Assembly (NCBI GenBank): GCA_003342815.1
Contig: PTEX01000014.1
Span: 7,370,765 to 7,434,764 of the forward strand
Length of the DNA: 64,000 nucleotides
From: Eudromia elegans
Taxonomy: Eukaryota > Chordata > Aves > Tinamiformes > Tinamidae
Direction of reading: 5' to 3'
The notes beneath the pieces were generated by a model, which worked only from the letters and a program-made list of their open reading frames with translations, did not search any database and was not told the origin of the DNA. How positions within the stretch are numbered: the stretch's first letter is position 1; the number at the start of each line of letters is the position of its first letter. Positions 48,701 to 60,700 of this stretch are shown one piece after another. The translations under genes and the position numbers were made by a program.

Positions 48701-51700
48701 CACTTCAGTGTCTTGAGCCTCTCCCTTATGATTTCAGGGTGACCAATTTGCTGCTGCTCCCTGTTATCAGCTTCTAATACTCTAAGTTGTGTCCAGTTTT
48801 ATATCCACCCTTTCTTCCCGTGTTTCCATGAAGACCTAAAGCGCCTGAGGGCAGAACCTTTGTGCTCCCTGACGACCAGCAGCTCGCGGTGATTCGGCCT
48901 CTTTTTTTCCCCCCGACCTGGGTCACGAGCCAAGAAATTCAAGTAACTTTCCATCCGTTCTGGTTAGTTTGATTTCCACCTCCTGCAGCCCCGGCGGTGC
49001 CAGATGACCCGTGTGCCGTGGCTGCTTCCTGCCGCTCAGTAGGTCCCTACGTGGCATTAACTTTGTTTACTCAACTCTTACTCGAAACGCTCGCTCCCGG
49101 TGCCAGCTCCGGTGGCCCACGTGATGTCCCCCGGCCTTGCTCTGTCCCGGGCTGGGGACATGCGGGTCGCTGCGCTGAGGTCCCTGCTTCCCTCGGGGGC
49201 AGCGTGACGCACCTGGGCCCCGGCCAGGTTTGGCTTGGTCACCGCTGGAGGGAATTCAGGGGGTAAACAAGCAGCAGGGCCTGGTTGTGCCGAGGATGAG
49301 GAATATCTCCTTGCTCGTGCGGGAGGTTGGCTGCTTCCCGTGCAGCTGGATCCTGTCGCGCTCATCCGCTCTCCCGCCACGTCACCCACGTGCCACCCTA
49401 TGAACCACAAGTCACAGGGTGTGAAGTGGTCGCGGGCCTGAGCCCTGGGTGTCCGTGCACGCCTCTTCTGCCGGGATGTTCTTTGGAAGCGCTGGGGATT
49501 TGAGGGTATCCTTCTCTCCCGCTTCCGACGCAGGCTCACGCTGGAGGAAAGCGGGATTTGGGGCTGTCGGTGCGTGCAAAATTATATCGGTCTTTTGAGC
49601 ATCTAGTGATGCTGTGGTATCCTCTTGCAGGCTAATATTGGCCAAATGGACACGCCCAAAGAGCTCTGGAAGATGATAACAGGGAACATGGCTCTGATTC
49701 AGGTAAGAAAGGGAGAAGAAAGTGGGAATACCGGTGAGTCCCAGGCTGAGGAGTGTCAAAGGGCGCAAATGCCTGAGTTTAGCTATTGCATGACGAGTGG
49801 GAAGGAAAACAGGAGCTTCTTCTCCTGCAATCGTCTTTCCATAGAGTGATAGCTCATGGATAGCCTTGGTGTCTCCCTACCTGCTCCTAATCCGCTGGGA
49901 TGGTCCCCTGAGTGCTGTTCCGTCCCGAGCGTGCCCGGGACCGTGTTGCTCTGTCCTCTTGGTGACCGTGCTTCCTTTGCTGGCAGGTTCAGGCCACGGT
50001 GGTTGGCTTCCTGGCCTCGATCGCAGCGGTGATCTTTGGATGGATCCCTGACGGCCACTTCAGCATTGACCACGCTGTCCTGCTGTGCGCCAGCAGCGTG
50101 GCTACTGCGTTCATTGCTTCCCTCGTTTTGGGTAAGAGAGGCCTCGCACATCCCTCTGTGCTCCTCCTCCTAAACTGCTTGGCTCTCCTCGGCTTCATCC
50201 CGTCTTCTTCCTCTTTTTGGCTATAGGCATGATCATGATCGGGGTCATCATCGGATCCAGGAAGATGGGGATCAATCCTGACAACGTCGCCACGCCGATC
50301 GCTGCCAGCCTGGGGGACCTCATCACGCTGGCTCTGCTCTCGGGAATCAGCTGGGGCTTGTACAAAGAGCTGGGTGAGGAGCAGCAAAAGGCCCTTGTCT
50401 CTCCCCCACCCTCTACGTGCTGCAGCTTCTCCCTCGCCCTAGTCCCTTATCCTGGCTGTTCTCAGGGTCTTTATATAGGACATTTGGCTTGGATGCTACC
50501 TCAGTTAACAAGTCCTAGTCAGGACTGGTGAGGGGGGAAGTGGACCTTTAACTGCCTTGCAGCTGCAGTCAGTGCTGGCAGTGATTTGCAGACCCTCGCA
50601 GCAGGGGGAGTGGTGGGGAGAGGCGACTGGGTGCTGGCTGTGGAAGGGCAGCTTTGCCTTTAGCCCTTCTTACTGCAGTCGTGAGCTGGGGGGGTGCTCA
50701 GTACAGAGCCCAGCCAGGCTCACCCTGCGTTGAATCCGGCCTGGGGGATCCTGCCCGGGAGCAGCAAGTGAGAAGGAGCAATTGGTGCCTGAAGAGGACA
50801 CTTCACCCAGAGCCATCGGTGCCTCTGCGAGTGCATCGTGAGCAGGACGTGCCGCAGCTTCCCAGGCTGGGGATTTGCCTGTTGCTGCTGGAGTCTCCTT
50901 TGGCTCGAGGGATGGGAGCAGTCTGGGGCAGGCGTGTCGAGCTCAGCCTTGCAGCACCTTGTCCCCATGCAGCAGGGTGTCCCCTTGACGCGCTGCCTCT
51001 CCCCGCAGAGAGCAGAGCGTACGTGAACCCCTTGGTGTGCGCCTTCTTCATCGCCCTGCTGCCCATCTGGATCATGGTGGCCAAGAGGAACGCGGCCACG
51101 CGGGAGGTGCTCTACTCCGGCTGGGAGCCGGTCATCATCGCCATGGCCATCAGCAGGTGGGAAGGCCTGGAGAAGACTCCAGCATCCCGTCCCCTTGCCC
51201 CTGCACGTCCTCTTTAGACGTTTCCCCTCGCAAGGGACCTGCCTTTGAAGGGCAGGATTGCTTCTCATAGCTGGGTTGCCGTAAATACGTGTCGAGCGGG
51301 TTAGTCCTTGGCCCTTTTGGCAGCAGTAGGAAGAGCTCCTGCTGAAACTGTCTTCTGTGCTCACGTAATAGGAACCCCAGGATTATGCCCCAGCTGTGAG
51401 CCCTGAAATCACGTGCGACGGCCACAGGTGTAGGTGCAGGTTAACAGGGTGGAAATCACCCTTGCCGAGCACCTTCGTGGGTGGTTCATTGCCTTGTCTG
51501 AACAAACACTCATTAATTAGTGATTGCCCTGACCTCTTCAATCTTCCCCCTGCAGTGTTGGTGGGTTAATTCTGGACCGAACGGTTTCAGATCCAAACTT
51601 CGCTGGGATAGCCGTGTTCACCCCGGTGATTAATGGTGAGTTCCTTTCCACTCTGTTGTTCCAGCTTCTGGAGGGTCTTGGCAGGCAGAGCGAAGCTGCC

Positions 51701-54264
51701 CTGTGCACCTCGTTTCACGTGGGACTAGGAGCCCAGTTCTCGTGGTTGTCTGTGGGACGTGGTGCTTGGGTGGGAGCTTTGCAGCTATGTCGCTCCCTCT
51801 GGTGCCAGCCTAATGGGCCTGGGGGGTTGTTACCAAGGAGATAGACTTTCCTAATCCCAGGCTTTTGTTTGCTTTGGAATATTTTCCTTAGTTTGTTGTC
51901 CTGGGAAATGTTTCTATTTGGCTGTTTATTTCCACGTATTTTTTCCGATCAAAACCGCAGAAAGAGAATTGCATCTATTTTGTCATGGGGTCTAAAGGGT
52001 TGCTCTAGCGTTTTGTGTTGACCTTTTACATCCAGCAAAAGTAGAATCTGGGTCAGAAATCCTGCCCTACATTATTCCAGCATCTGGCAAGCCCCGCTTT
52101 GTTGGCCTTTGCAAATGGCTTTGTGGTTTTTTTGAGCCTCCCTGAGACCCTTTTCTCGCTGCTGTCTCCTTCTCTGCAGGTGTGGGTGGCAACCTGGTAG
52201 CTGTGCAGGCCAGCCGCATCTCCACGTACCTGCACATGAGCGGCATGCCCGGCGAGAGCTCGGAAACGGCCCCTCGCAAGTGCCCCAGCCCTTGCAGCAC
52301 CTTCTTCGGCTCAGGTGTGTGGGGAGCTGAAACCTGGTCTGTTCTGCCGGCACCACCGGCAGCAAATGACTGGCCAAGGCTCCGCGAGGGACGGCCTGGG
52401 GGGCTCCCGTGGGACATGGAGGCTGAAGGCTGCCCGGAGGCAGCTCTGGAGTCGCGGAGGCCGCTGCTTTTCTGGCCTGGGCTGCCCTCTAGAGACGGGC
52501 TGGCCTTTAAGCAGGGCTGCGGCTCGGGAGGACGGAACCCGCTGGGATGGGAAGGCGCGGAGCAGAAGTCCCGTGCTAGGTCTGATGCCGTAAATGCACC
52601 ACCCTCCAAATCTTCTCCAGATGCATCTGGGACACTCAAACCCTCTTGAATATTGCATTTCTGCTGGGTCTGTATGGCTGCAGAAAAGTTTTCACTAGTG
52701 AAGGCTTCTTAACAGCTCTGCTATTTAGCAGTTGTGTGGCAGCATAGCCCAGACTTGCATTCCAAAACGTGGACCTTGGGCAGAGATGACCTCAGGCCTA
52801 GAGAAAGCCTGAGGACCTGTAGGCTACGTCCTGGCCCTTGGGTAAAGGCCGTCCCTGAGGGCACCGCGTCTGGCTCTGCTCACACACACCAGCCTTTAGG
52901 TGTTGGCCTTTGGGGAGCAGGAGGGGACAGCAGATGTGCCCTGGGAGGTGTCAATGAGCCCGTCACCAGACAAGGTGCCAAGGGAGCTCCCTGCTTCGTT
53001 TTCTCTGGGAAACCTCCACCCGTCTCGGGAAGTTCTTGGAAGCTCTGCACCGTCCGTGCGAGTGTCCTGGGCATCCCTGGCAGCAGGGGGGATCCATCCC
53101 TGCCTCCCAGGGTGCTGCCTTGTCACCTGGGGCCCAGGGAGCAGTCTGCAGAGCTGCTCTCTCTTTGCCCCCCCCTTTAAACTATTAATTCCACCGTGTG
53201 TTTTTCCTAACAGACGTGAATTCCCGCTCTGCTCGCGTGCTCTTTCTCCTGGTGGTGCCCGGACACCTGGTTTTCCTTTACACCATAAGCTCCATGCGGG
53301 GTGGGCACACGACGCTCACCCTGATTTTCATCCTCTTCTACATGACGGCTGCGCTGCTGCAGGTGAGGACCTGGCCCCATGGGCCTTGCCGGGGCCGTAA
53401 CCCCCTCGGGCTGCAATAAGGGGACACGAACGTGTCCCCTGTTGCCCTGCTTAGCGTGCGTGATGGGGAAGGACCTACCGAGCAGGTTTGTCAGAGGAAC
53501 AGGGGTATAAATAAATGAATGCTCCTCTGCCCATGCCTGCTCGCACAGGCTCCTCGTGCAGTGAACAGGCAGTAGCGAGTGTCCCGAGGGACTTGCCTGG
53601 GCTGGGACACGCAAAGCCCTGTGGCTGCTGGCGCCAGCAGTGGCAGGAACCCTGACCGGGGCGGGGGGTCCTGGCTGCGCTTCCCCCTGCCCTGCAGCCT
53701 GCGGAGGCTGCGGCTTGTTCCAGCAGCGCCCCAAGTCGGCGTCTGAAGCGGGCGGGAGGAAGTGAGTCAGAGCATCCGTCAGAGGCAGAGCGCTCGTCTA
53801 GGAGGCTAAATTTAGGTTGCCAGCTCCTGCTTGGTGCCTGGGCCCTCGGAGGAGGCTTCCCCTTTGCAGACGGGGGGCAGGCAAGGCACAAAGACACAGA
53901 GGGGGCTCGGGGCCTATGGGCCCGCTCCAGGTTGCCCGCTGGCCCTCGTGCTCTTTGTTGCCCTTACCGTTAGGATGCAGCCTGCCGTAAGTGTGCTCAG
54001 GCCCCCCCCGGGATGCACCGCGAGGCCCGGGCAGCTCTGGATCCTCGCTCACGGGGCTGCTCCCTCTCTGCCGCTCAGGTCCTCATCCTCCTGTACATCG
54101 CGGACTGGATGGTGCACTGGATGTGGGGCCGGGACCTCGATCCTGACAACTTCTCCATCCCATACTTGACAGCGCTCGGGGACCTGATCGGAACGGGTCT
54201 CCTTGCTCTGAGCTTCCACATCCTCTGGCTCATCGGTGACCGGGACTCCGATGTGGGCGACTAG
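42776..54264 (+). CDS. SLC41A1: SLC41A1, Na+/Mg2+ exchanger (10 coding exons)
   Basis: Plasma-membrane Mg2+ efflux carrier driven by Na+, of the MgtE-like SLC41 family. Exons: 42776-43102, 46435-46542, 49631-49702, 49987-50131, 50227-50373, 51009-51156, 51556-51635, 52180-52314, 53214-53362, 54079-54264; together 498 residues (human 513). The cytoplasmic N-terminus (about residues 1-80) is acidic and divergent. The rest is two homologous MgtE-like membrane repeats. Each has a Pro/Gly-Asn element and a later Leu-Gly-Asp-Leu element: PALLGLKGN (125-133) with D248 in repeat 1, and TPVINGVGGN (338-347) with D472 in repeat 2. These conserved Asp and Asn residues are the likely Mg2+ path. The start has a strong context (GCC before ATGG). 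The loop after exon 5 reads [11 protein letters not shown], differing from human as I recall. All introns are GT-AG. Intron 2 holds an antisense CR1 copy. Confidence 0.96.
47330..47945 (-). mobile_element. CR1 LINE fragment, antisense in SLC41A1 intron 2
   Basis: On the minus strand this translates to the C-terminal part of CR1 ORF2 polymerase. Motifs [10 protein letters not shown] (near 47640) and [10 protein letters not shown] (near 47465) are recognisable but lie in different frames, so the copy is frameshifted and dead. The 3' tail is missing or too diverged to see. Similarity fades above about 47945 and may continue weakly to 48150. It is the largest transposon piece in the window. Confidence 0.85.
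48228..48375. promoter_or_regulatory. AT-rich island in SLC41A1 intron 2, possible conserved element
   Basis: A sharply bounded AT-rich block inside otherwise GC-rich intron, just beyond the CR1 copy. It holds a TCAAAG word (TCF-type), ACAATTA, two TTAAT/ATTAAG words and a GTTAATCC box. Such islands in compact avian introns are often conserved regulatory elements, but nothing here proves it. Confidence 0.25.
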
Positions 54265-55268
54265 CCCTCCCCACCGCCCTTCTCCTTCCCACAGCTCTTC
54301 TCCTTCAGGTTCTTTTTGGTTTTGGTTTTTTTTTTGGGTTTGTTAATTTCTTTTCTTCCACTCTTGCTCTCCGTTGTCTCCTCCCCCCGATCTCTGGTGA
54401 GACTTCACCTTTGATACTGGATTCTCATTATTTTCAATGGGAATTTTTATGTGGTTTATATTTGAAGCCAAGTTTGTACAGAACATAAATCTAGTTTTAG
54501 GAAGGACAGGAAAAAAAAAATGTGTAAAGAGACAATCACCAAGTGCAATTTCATAGCAGTTGTGTCCAAACCAAGGCTACAGTGGAGACACTGGTCTGAT
54601 CATAGGGGAGCTCCCCTATCCTGGGCACCAGGGGTCAAGTGCTGCTTTTTTGCTTTATAAGTGTTTTAAATGTTGGAGGGGAGTGAGATTCGGGCTGGTT
54701 TTACTGCGCAGGTGCCTTCTAGCAAAGTGCATCCTTGTGGACGAGGACTTGGGGTTTCTGCCGTCTTCCCTCCCCTTCCACCTTCGTCCCCCGTGTCCAC
54801 TCTGTGAACCCCCGTCCTGTGCCCGGCATCCGAAGCGTGTGACCCTCCGACAGCAGCACTAGCACTGGCTGGTGCTGAAGGCTGCAAACACCTCCTTGTG
54901 CCGGAATAGACCCGGCACCGTTCTCATGGCAACCTCTTCAGGATGAGTAGGAAAGAGAGACCCCAGTTCTTGTGTTAAGGTTTTTCTCCGCAGTCGCCGT
55001 GTGCTGCAGAGGGGCCCGTTGCTGCTGGGAAGAGGCCCTCAGGATCCCAGCGGAGCCCAATGCCGCGGCACCCAGATCCCAGCACCTCAGAGCTGCCCAT
55101 GTTGGGCCGTTGGTTGGGGAAAGGACCCCTGTGTTGGGCTGCTGGCTGGGTCTGCTGTGTGCAGGCCGGCTAGGAAGTGGGAGCAGTCCCAACGGGAGCA
55201 GTTGGCGGGAGGGATGTGATTGAGCTGGAAAGCTCAGCCTGTCCCAGTGCGTTTCGATGCTGCTCTCA

Positions 55269-55319
55269 GCAGGTCCCCTCCATCAGCAGGTCACCTCCAT
55301 CAGCAGGTCCCCTCCTTCA
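55269..55319. repeat. 17-bp tandem repeat, three copies
   Basis: GCAGGTCCCCTCCATCA and two copies with one change each (55269-55285, 55286-55302, 55303-55319), followed by the start of a fourth. It lies in the SLC41A1 3' UTR and is likely to be length-polymorphic. Confidence 0.9.
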
Positions 55320-57026
55320 GCGGGCCTTGCCTATGGAAAGGAATGGCTCGCAGCCTTTCCAGTGTGGGCAGGGAAGCTCTTCATGCCCATGAAGGGAGAA
55401 GCAGAGTCCGGCGTGGAGCCCGGCTGCAGTGCCCAAGGCTGCCGGTGTCCCCAGCCCCACGGATGGCTGCAGGCTCCGGGACAGGAGCTCCTTAGCTAAC
55501 CGCCCTGCTCCCGCTCCCGGGCTCCGGTCCTGTTCCATCCCCACTCAGAGCACGACCCACATGCTGCGGTTTCCTGCAGGCTGCTGCCTCTCCTCCTCCT
55601 TCCTTTCCTTCGTCTGAGGCGTGTTCCTCGTAGCCGGACGCGACCATCCCTCGTGGGCTTCATTTCCCCATTTAGGTTGAGTTCTGTACTGGAGCCGGTG
55701 CCCGCTGGGCTTTGGCTTTCAGTCCCAGCAGGGCCCATTAGTGCCCAGATGAAAGCAGCACAGGGTGGGAGGGACGTCTGGGCAGTGCAGGAGCTGCTGA
55801 GCTCTGCAGGGCCCCGTGCAAGCGCAGCCCGTTCCTTGCTGGATCGGGAGGAGTTTGTTGGGAACTTTTCCTTCCCTGTATCCCCCCTCGGCCCACAAAA
55901 AAAGGCTGCTCTGAACGCTGTGACCCTCGTCAAGAACGTTCAGGTCCAAGGCGAGGATAATGAGGCCTGGCTTTGGGTGTGGTCCCAATCCAGGGATGTG
56001 GTTCCGGGCTTGATCCTTATTCTGGAGACCACCGCGTTGGGAAGGAAGCTCAGGATTGATGGAAAGCGGTTCTGAAAAAGCAGACGGGCGGAACGGAGCC
56101 GCAGCCCGACCTTTGCCTGCTCGGGAGCACGTTGCCGAGGGACCAGTTTAGCTGTAGGAGAGGCCTCTCTTGCTTCACTGTGTGCATTGGGTATCCCTGC
56201 GCTTAATGCCTTCCCTGGTTGCAGATTTTGGGAGGCAGCGATCCGCTTCTCCCCCGGTCCGGATGCCGGGGCCACAACGGGAGCGGGCACCGTGTTGCCA
56301 GCTGGGTTTCCGCTTCCCACCTTCCCGATAGAGCGCGGGGCTTCCCTCCCTTCCTGCCTTCGCAGCGTGTCCTTCCGTGACACGAGCTCCGAACTTTGTA
56401 CTCCTAACCCTAATAGTGACCTGACTTCTCACAAACCTAATTTGTGCAAAAAGAAAGAACCTCCAATCCTAAACCAAACCAGGGCCGTGTCCATCACCCC
56501 ACGTGCTCCTGAAGCGCCAGCCTGGAGGCTTCTGAGTCTTCACTCCCGCTCACCTGATTTCTCTGCCTAATGCGGAGGAATAGATTTGGGATTTCCTTCC
56601 GTTAACACTTGAACCTAATGTGAAAAAGACTCCCGGTCTTTAAGTGTCACAGGACGACCTGGAACCCCCAAGGGAGCAATTGCGCCAGAGGAAGAACCTG
56701 CTGCTGCGGCCGCCGGGGTGGGACGGGGGGATGCAGAGGGGTGGAGGCTGTGGGGATGCAGGGGGGATGTTGCGAGCTCTGCGCTGGCAGCATCTCCAGA
56801 GAAGAGGCCAGGGAAAAACGTCATTTGAAGCTTCGGAATATGGAAGGATGAAAACGTTCCCCCCTAGCTGCACTCAAATGCATGCCTGCTTTGCATCGGA
56901 CTGCAAGTGGAAAAAAAAAATACTGGTTTACTCTTTTTATTAAAGGAAAAAGACTGTCTTAATTATTTATAGTTCCTGTAACTGAATTGACGGATGTCAA
57001 CTTAACTGATAAATTATATTTGGTTA

Positions 57027-57032
57027 AATAAA
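57027..57032 (+). terminator. SLC41A1 poly(A) signal
   Basis: AATAAA in an AT-rich setting with a downstream GT-rich element at about 57051-57066. It is the last and best-formed signal before the RAB29 CpG island. Confidence 0.7.
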
Positions 57033-57060
57033 GATGACATTTATTTATGCGGACTGTGGT

Positions 57061-57429
57061 GTCTTCTCTCCATAAGCCCCTCACAAGTGACGGTATTGGT
57101 CAGAGCAGCATCTTGTCCCATCCTCTCCCTGCGCTGCCCTCGATGGCAGCTGGACCCCTGATGGGACGGGACCCCTCACGGAGGACCCGGGCGGGTGCTG
57201 AGACCGTGGGTGCCCCAGAGCTGCTGAGAAAGGGCCAGGGGACCCTGGTGCCTGCAGAGATGGGGCCTTTGCTGCGAGGAAGGAGTTTTTTTGTGCTGCT
57301 GCTCCCGGGGACGGAGCGGGCACGCTGGGCGCGGGGACCAGGGGTCCCTGATGGCATTCCTGCACCTCCTTGTGCTAAGGGGCAGTGGCCGCAGCTGCCC
57401 CGAGTGCTGCCGCTGCCGCAATAACTGCG
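57061..57429. other. SLC41A1-RAB29 intergenic spacer
   Basis: Fewer than 400 bases between the inferred SLC41A1 cleavage site and the RAB29 promoter core. GC content rises steadily. No gene seen. Confidence 0.5.
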
Positions 57430-57714
57430 CTGGGGCGCCGCAATTAATACATAAAAATAGCGTACAGTTAATATATATAAATAATCAATAGCGGCGCGTT
57501 GCCGCCCGCTGCCCGCGCCGCTCCTTCCCTCTCCGGGTCGCAGCGTTTTCCCGCTCGCTCCGCAGCGGCCGCCGGAGCCGCTCGGGCTGCGGCAGCTCCG
57601 GGCTCCGGCATCCGGGGCGGGCCCGGGGCGGGCGGACTACGCGTCCCGGCAGCCCCGCGGCGCCGCCCCACGCTCCGGGCCGGGCCGAGCCGGGCCGGGC
57701 CGGGCGGCAGCGCC
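57430..57714 (+). promoter_or_regulatory. RAB29 CpG promoter with AT-rich block and ZNF143-like site
   Basis: A 49-bp AT-rich block (57442-57490) interrupts the CpG island and is flanked by exact 7-bp inverted repeats, GCGCCGC (57435-57441) and GCGGCGC (57491-57497). It contains a TATA-like word, TATATAAATA (about 57473-57482), which would place a start near 57505. Farther down, ACTACGCGTCCCGGCAGCC (57636-57654) resembles the ZNF143-type site. A start near 57680 driven by that site is the alternative. Motifs seen; start site inferred. Confidence 0.5.
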
Positions 57715-60700
57715 ATGGGGCACCGGGACCGCATGTTCAAGGTGCTGGTGGTGGGCGACGCCACGGTGGGCAAGACGTCGCTCGTGCAGCGCTACGCGCA
57801 CGACAGCTTCAACCGCCACTACAAGTCCACGGTGGGAGGTGAGCGGGGCCGAGCCCGAGCCCGGCCCGCCCGGCGCTGCCGCAGGGGCCCCTGCCCCGCT
57901 CCCTTCGCGGCCGTGGGAGCTTTAGGAGCGCCGGCAGCGGCGGCTTTTTGCTTGGGGAGCTCCGTGATTAACCGAGCGGAGCGCGTCCTGCTCGGTGCTG
58001 CTGCGCGCTACGGCTGGAGCTCCGCACGGGGTTGCAGAGCGGAGCATCCTCGGGTGGGAGGAGATGCCCCGAGGGCCCCGGGTTTCTTCTGGCGTTTGCG
58101 GGGGTGTTTTGGGTGCCTGTGTTGGAGTGCAGGATCCCTCTGGATGTGACGCGTGGAGGGGAGGGGGGCAGCGCGTGTGGCGGCTCTGGCTCCGTGTGCT
58201 CCGGGTTTGGGTGGCCGGGGGTCCATGCGAGTTGTCTCCGGACGTGCTGAGGAACAAGGCCAGGGTTGTGGGTGTCCCCAGCTGCTTCGTGTCCCCAGCT
58301 GCTTCGTGTCCTCAACTGCTGGGTGTCCCTAACTGCTGGCTTTTCTTTTGGGGGTTTTTCCAGTGGATTTTGCTCTGAAGGTCGTGCAGTGGTCGGAATC
58401 AGAGACGGTGCGACTCCAGCTCTGGGACATCGCAGGTATGTTCAGTTGAACCGGAATTTAAAGCTTTCCAGATTGCTTGGACCTCCTTCCCTGTGGAAAT
58501 CTGTGGAATCAAGAGGCAAGACCCTCTGCTGTGTGATGTGCTCTCTAGTTTGCGGTGGTAATTTCAATATTTAATCAAAAGCTCGTGTGCAAATAGCATA
58601 GTAGCACCAATGATAAATTCTGTGGAGCTCTTCTTTGAAGGCCAGAGCAGACTGAGTGGGGAGACAAGTTGATTCGTGACAGGGTTTATAACTTCTCAGC
58701 ACAAGCCCTCTGTTAACACACTGATCTCCATGGTGGAGGCCTAATTCTGGTGTCTGAACTTGGAGTCCTCCCACTGAATCCAGCCTCGTCCGGCTGGGGG
58801 ATCAGAAGCGGCTCTCGGAAGTTGCCCTGTGGCTGCACCATGAGCTGGTGGCTTCCTAGGGAAGACGCATCCGCATTGGAGCAGAGCTCATGGAAAGGGG
58901 ATGCTCCTTTTGCCCTGGAGCTGCTGGGCCTGGGTCAGGAATGGGGCACCTTCTGGGGGACACTAACTTGCACTGGAGGGGAGCGAGTAGCATCTGCTGC
59001 CTAGAGAAGCACAGAAAATGTCCATGCCCAAACTTTCTTAGCACTAGGAGACCCAGGACGGAGAGGTGCAGCGGCGTCTCTAAGGTGGCACCTCTGGGTC
59101 CATAGCAGTGAGGAAAGCTCATCTGTGGCGTCTGGTCTCACAGCTGAGCCGGGTGCGCCTGAGATCTCGAAAGAGAAAACAGGAAGGAGAAGTTTGCAGC
59201 AAGGGGATTGCAGCAAGAAACTGATTTCGATTTCAGACCCAAAGAGACACTTGAGATTTGGAAAGCGGAGCGGCCACGTGCTCGTGACGAGCCCTAAGCC
59301 ACAGGGGTTGCACGCGCGAGACAGTCCGGCCTCGCCGCTCATCCCCCCTGAAAGGGACGCAGAGCTGGAGGTAGCTTGGAGTGCTCCATTCTCCATCTCT
59401 TCAGAGTGGGAAGCCTATTGACCAGCTACGAGCCAGGGCAGAGCTCACACCGACCTCTGTGCGCTGTCAGAAATGCCATTTTTTACTGTGCCGTGACCTG
59501 GTACAGTAAAAACTCTACCCGTTTATGTACCCATGTGATGGCACGTGAAGACTTGGTTTGTCCCCAGCCGGACAAGCGTGGTGGGCTTCCTTCCTGGGTA
59601 CAGTTGTGGTGCTATGGGCACCTTAAGGTTTAAATGGTAATAATGGCATGTGTGAGTTGGGGTATTTTTTGTTTAATCCCAAACTTGTCCTGCAAGGCTG
59701 TGTTTGTCCTGCTGGGTCTCGGCCAGGCCCTCAGCCACACTTATCGATGGGGAGTGAGGAGCCCTCTCCAGAGCTGCTGCAAGCAGGGATTGCTCTGCGG
59801 AGACCAAACTGTGCTGCGGAAAAGAGGCTTAATTTAAATTGTTATACTGAGAGCGATGCAGGTATTTCTGGGACATCCGAGTGTCTGGAGCAGTGTTAAG
59901 GGCTGTGATTTTTTCCATCTATCACTGCATTGCTGAGGTGCACAAGGCAGGGTGCATCTTCATGCCTCTGTTTCCCCTTGAATTAAGTGGAAAGTGTCGG
60001 TACCTCCATTTCCCAGTGGATGCTTCCAGTGGGAGATGATCACTCTGGGACAGAAGTTCTCCCTTTCTTCTCAAGGGCAGGAGCGCTTCACGTCCATGAC
60101 CCGGCTCTACTACAGGGAGGCCTCAGCCTGTGTTATCATGTTCGACGTCACCAACGTCAGCACGTTCAGCAACAGCCAGAAGTGGAAGCAGGACCTGGAC
60201 AACAAGCTCACGCTGCCCGACGGGAAGCCGGTGCCCTGCCTGCTGCTGGCTAATAAAGTGAGCAGTTCTGTGTGTGTGTGTGCACAGCACCTCGTATAGC
60301 TGCAAAGGGAGGGGAAAACAGAACGCGAGACCTTGTTTTTCTCTTAGTTTTTAAGCCTTTCCCTTGCAGCAGAGCAGGAGGGTTGGGTCCAGCAGCCAGA
60401 ACTGCCAGAGGGGTGGCTGCTTTTCCCTCGGATGCAGAGTCAAGTTTCACTCGTGCAGATTGCTTGCTGTCTTTAATGATTTATTTCTCTTTCATTAAAA
60501 ACTACCTATTATGTTCTACATGTGCCAGCGTTGGCTCAGCAGCCCTTTCTAGATTCAGTTTGAGACTTGCCTGATTTGAGAGAGCCTGAGGTTGGAAATG
60601 AACCAAAAACGTGAGGGGTGGGCGGGAAAATGGCCTGTCTGCTGCCTCGCCTCCTTGGGTAGAAGGCTTTCCTCTGTGGCATTTTAAAATAATGTCCTTG

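Larger units (their letters stand above)
54265..57060 (+). other. SLC41A1 3' UTR with poly(A) signal
   Basis: About 2.8 kb after the stop codon with no coding exon. It ends in an AT-rich stretch with AATAAA at 57027-57032, followed about 20 bases on by a GT-rich element (gactgtggtgtcttctc), a textbook 3' processing layout. The SLC41A1 mRNA therefore very likely ends near 57050. A 17-bp tandem repeat at 55269-55319 lies inside it. Confidence 0.7.

Noticed and set aside
57499-57714. In-frame upstream ATG giving RAB29 a 72-residue extension
   Set aside because: The extension is Ala/Gly/Pro/Arg-rich with no family counterpart, and the inferred start site near 57505 or later would exclude it. The ATG at 57715 gives the normal Rab length.
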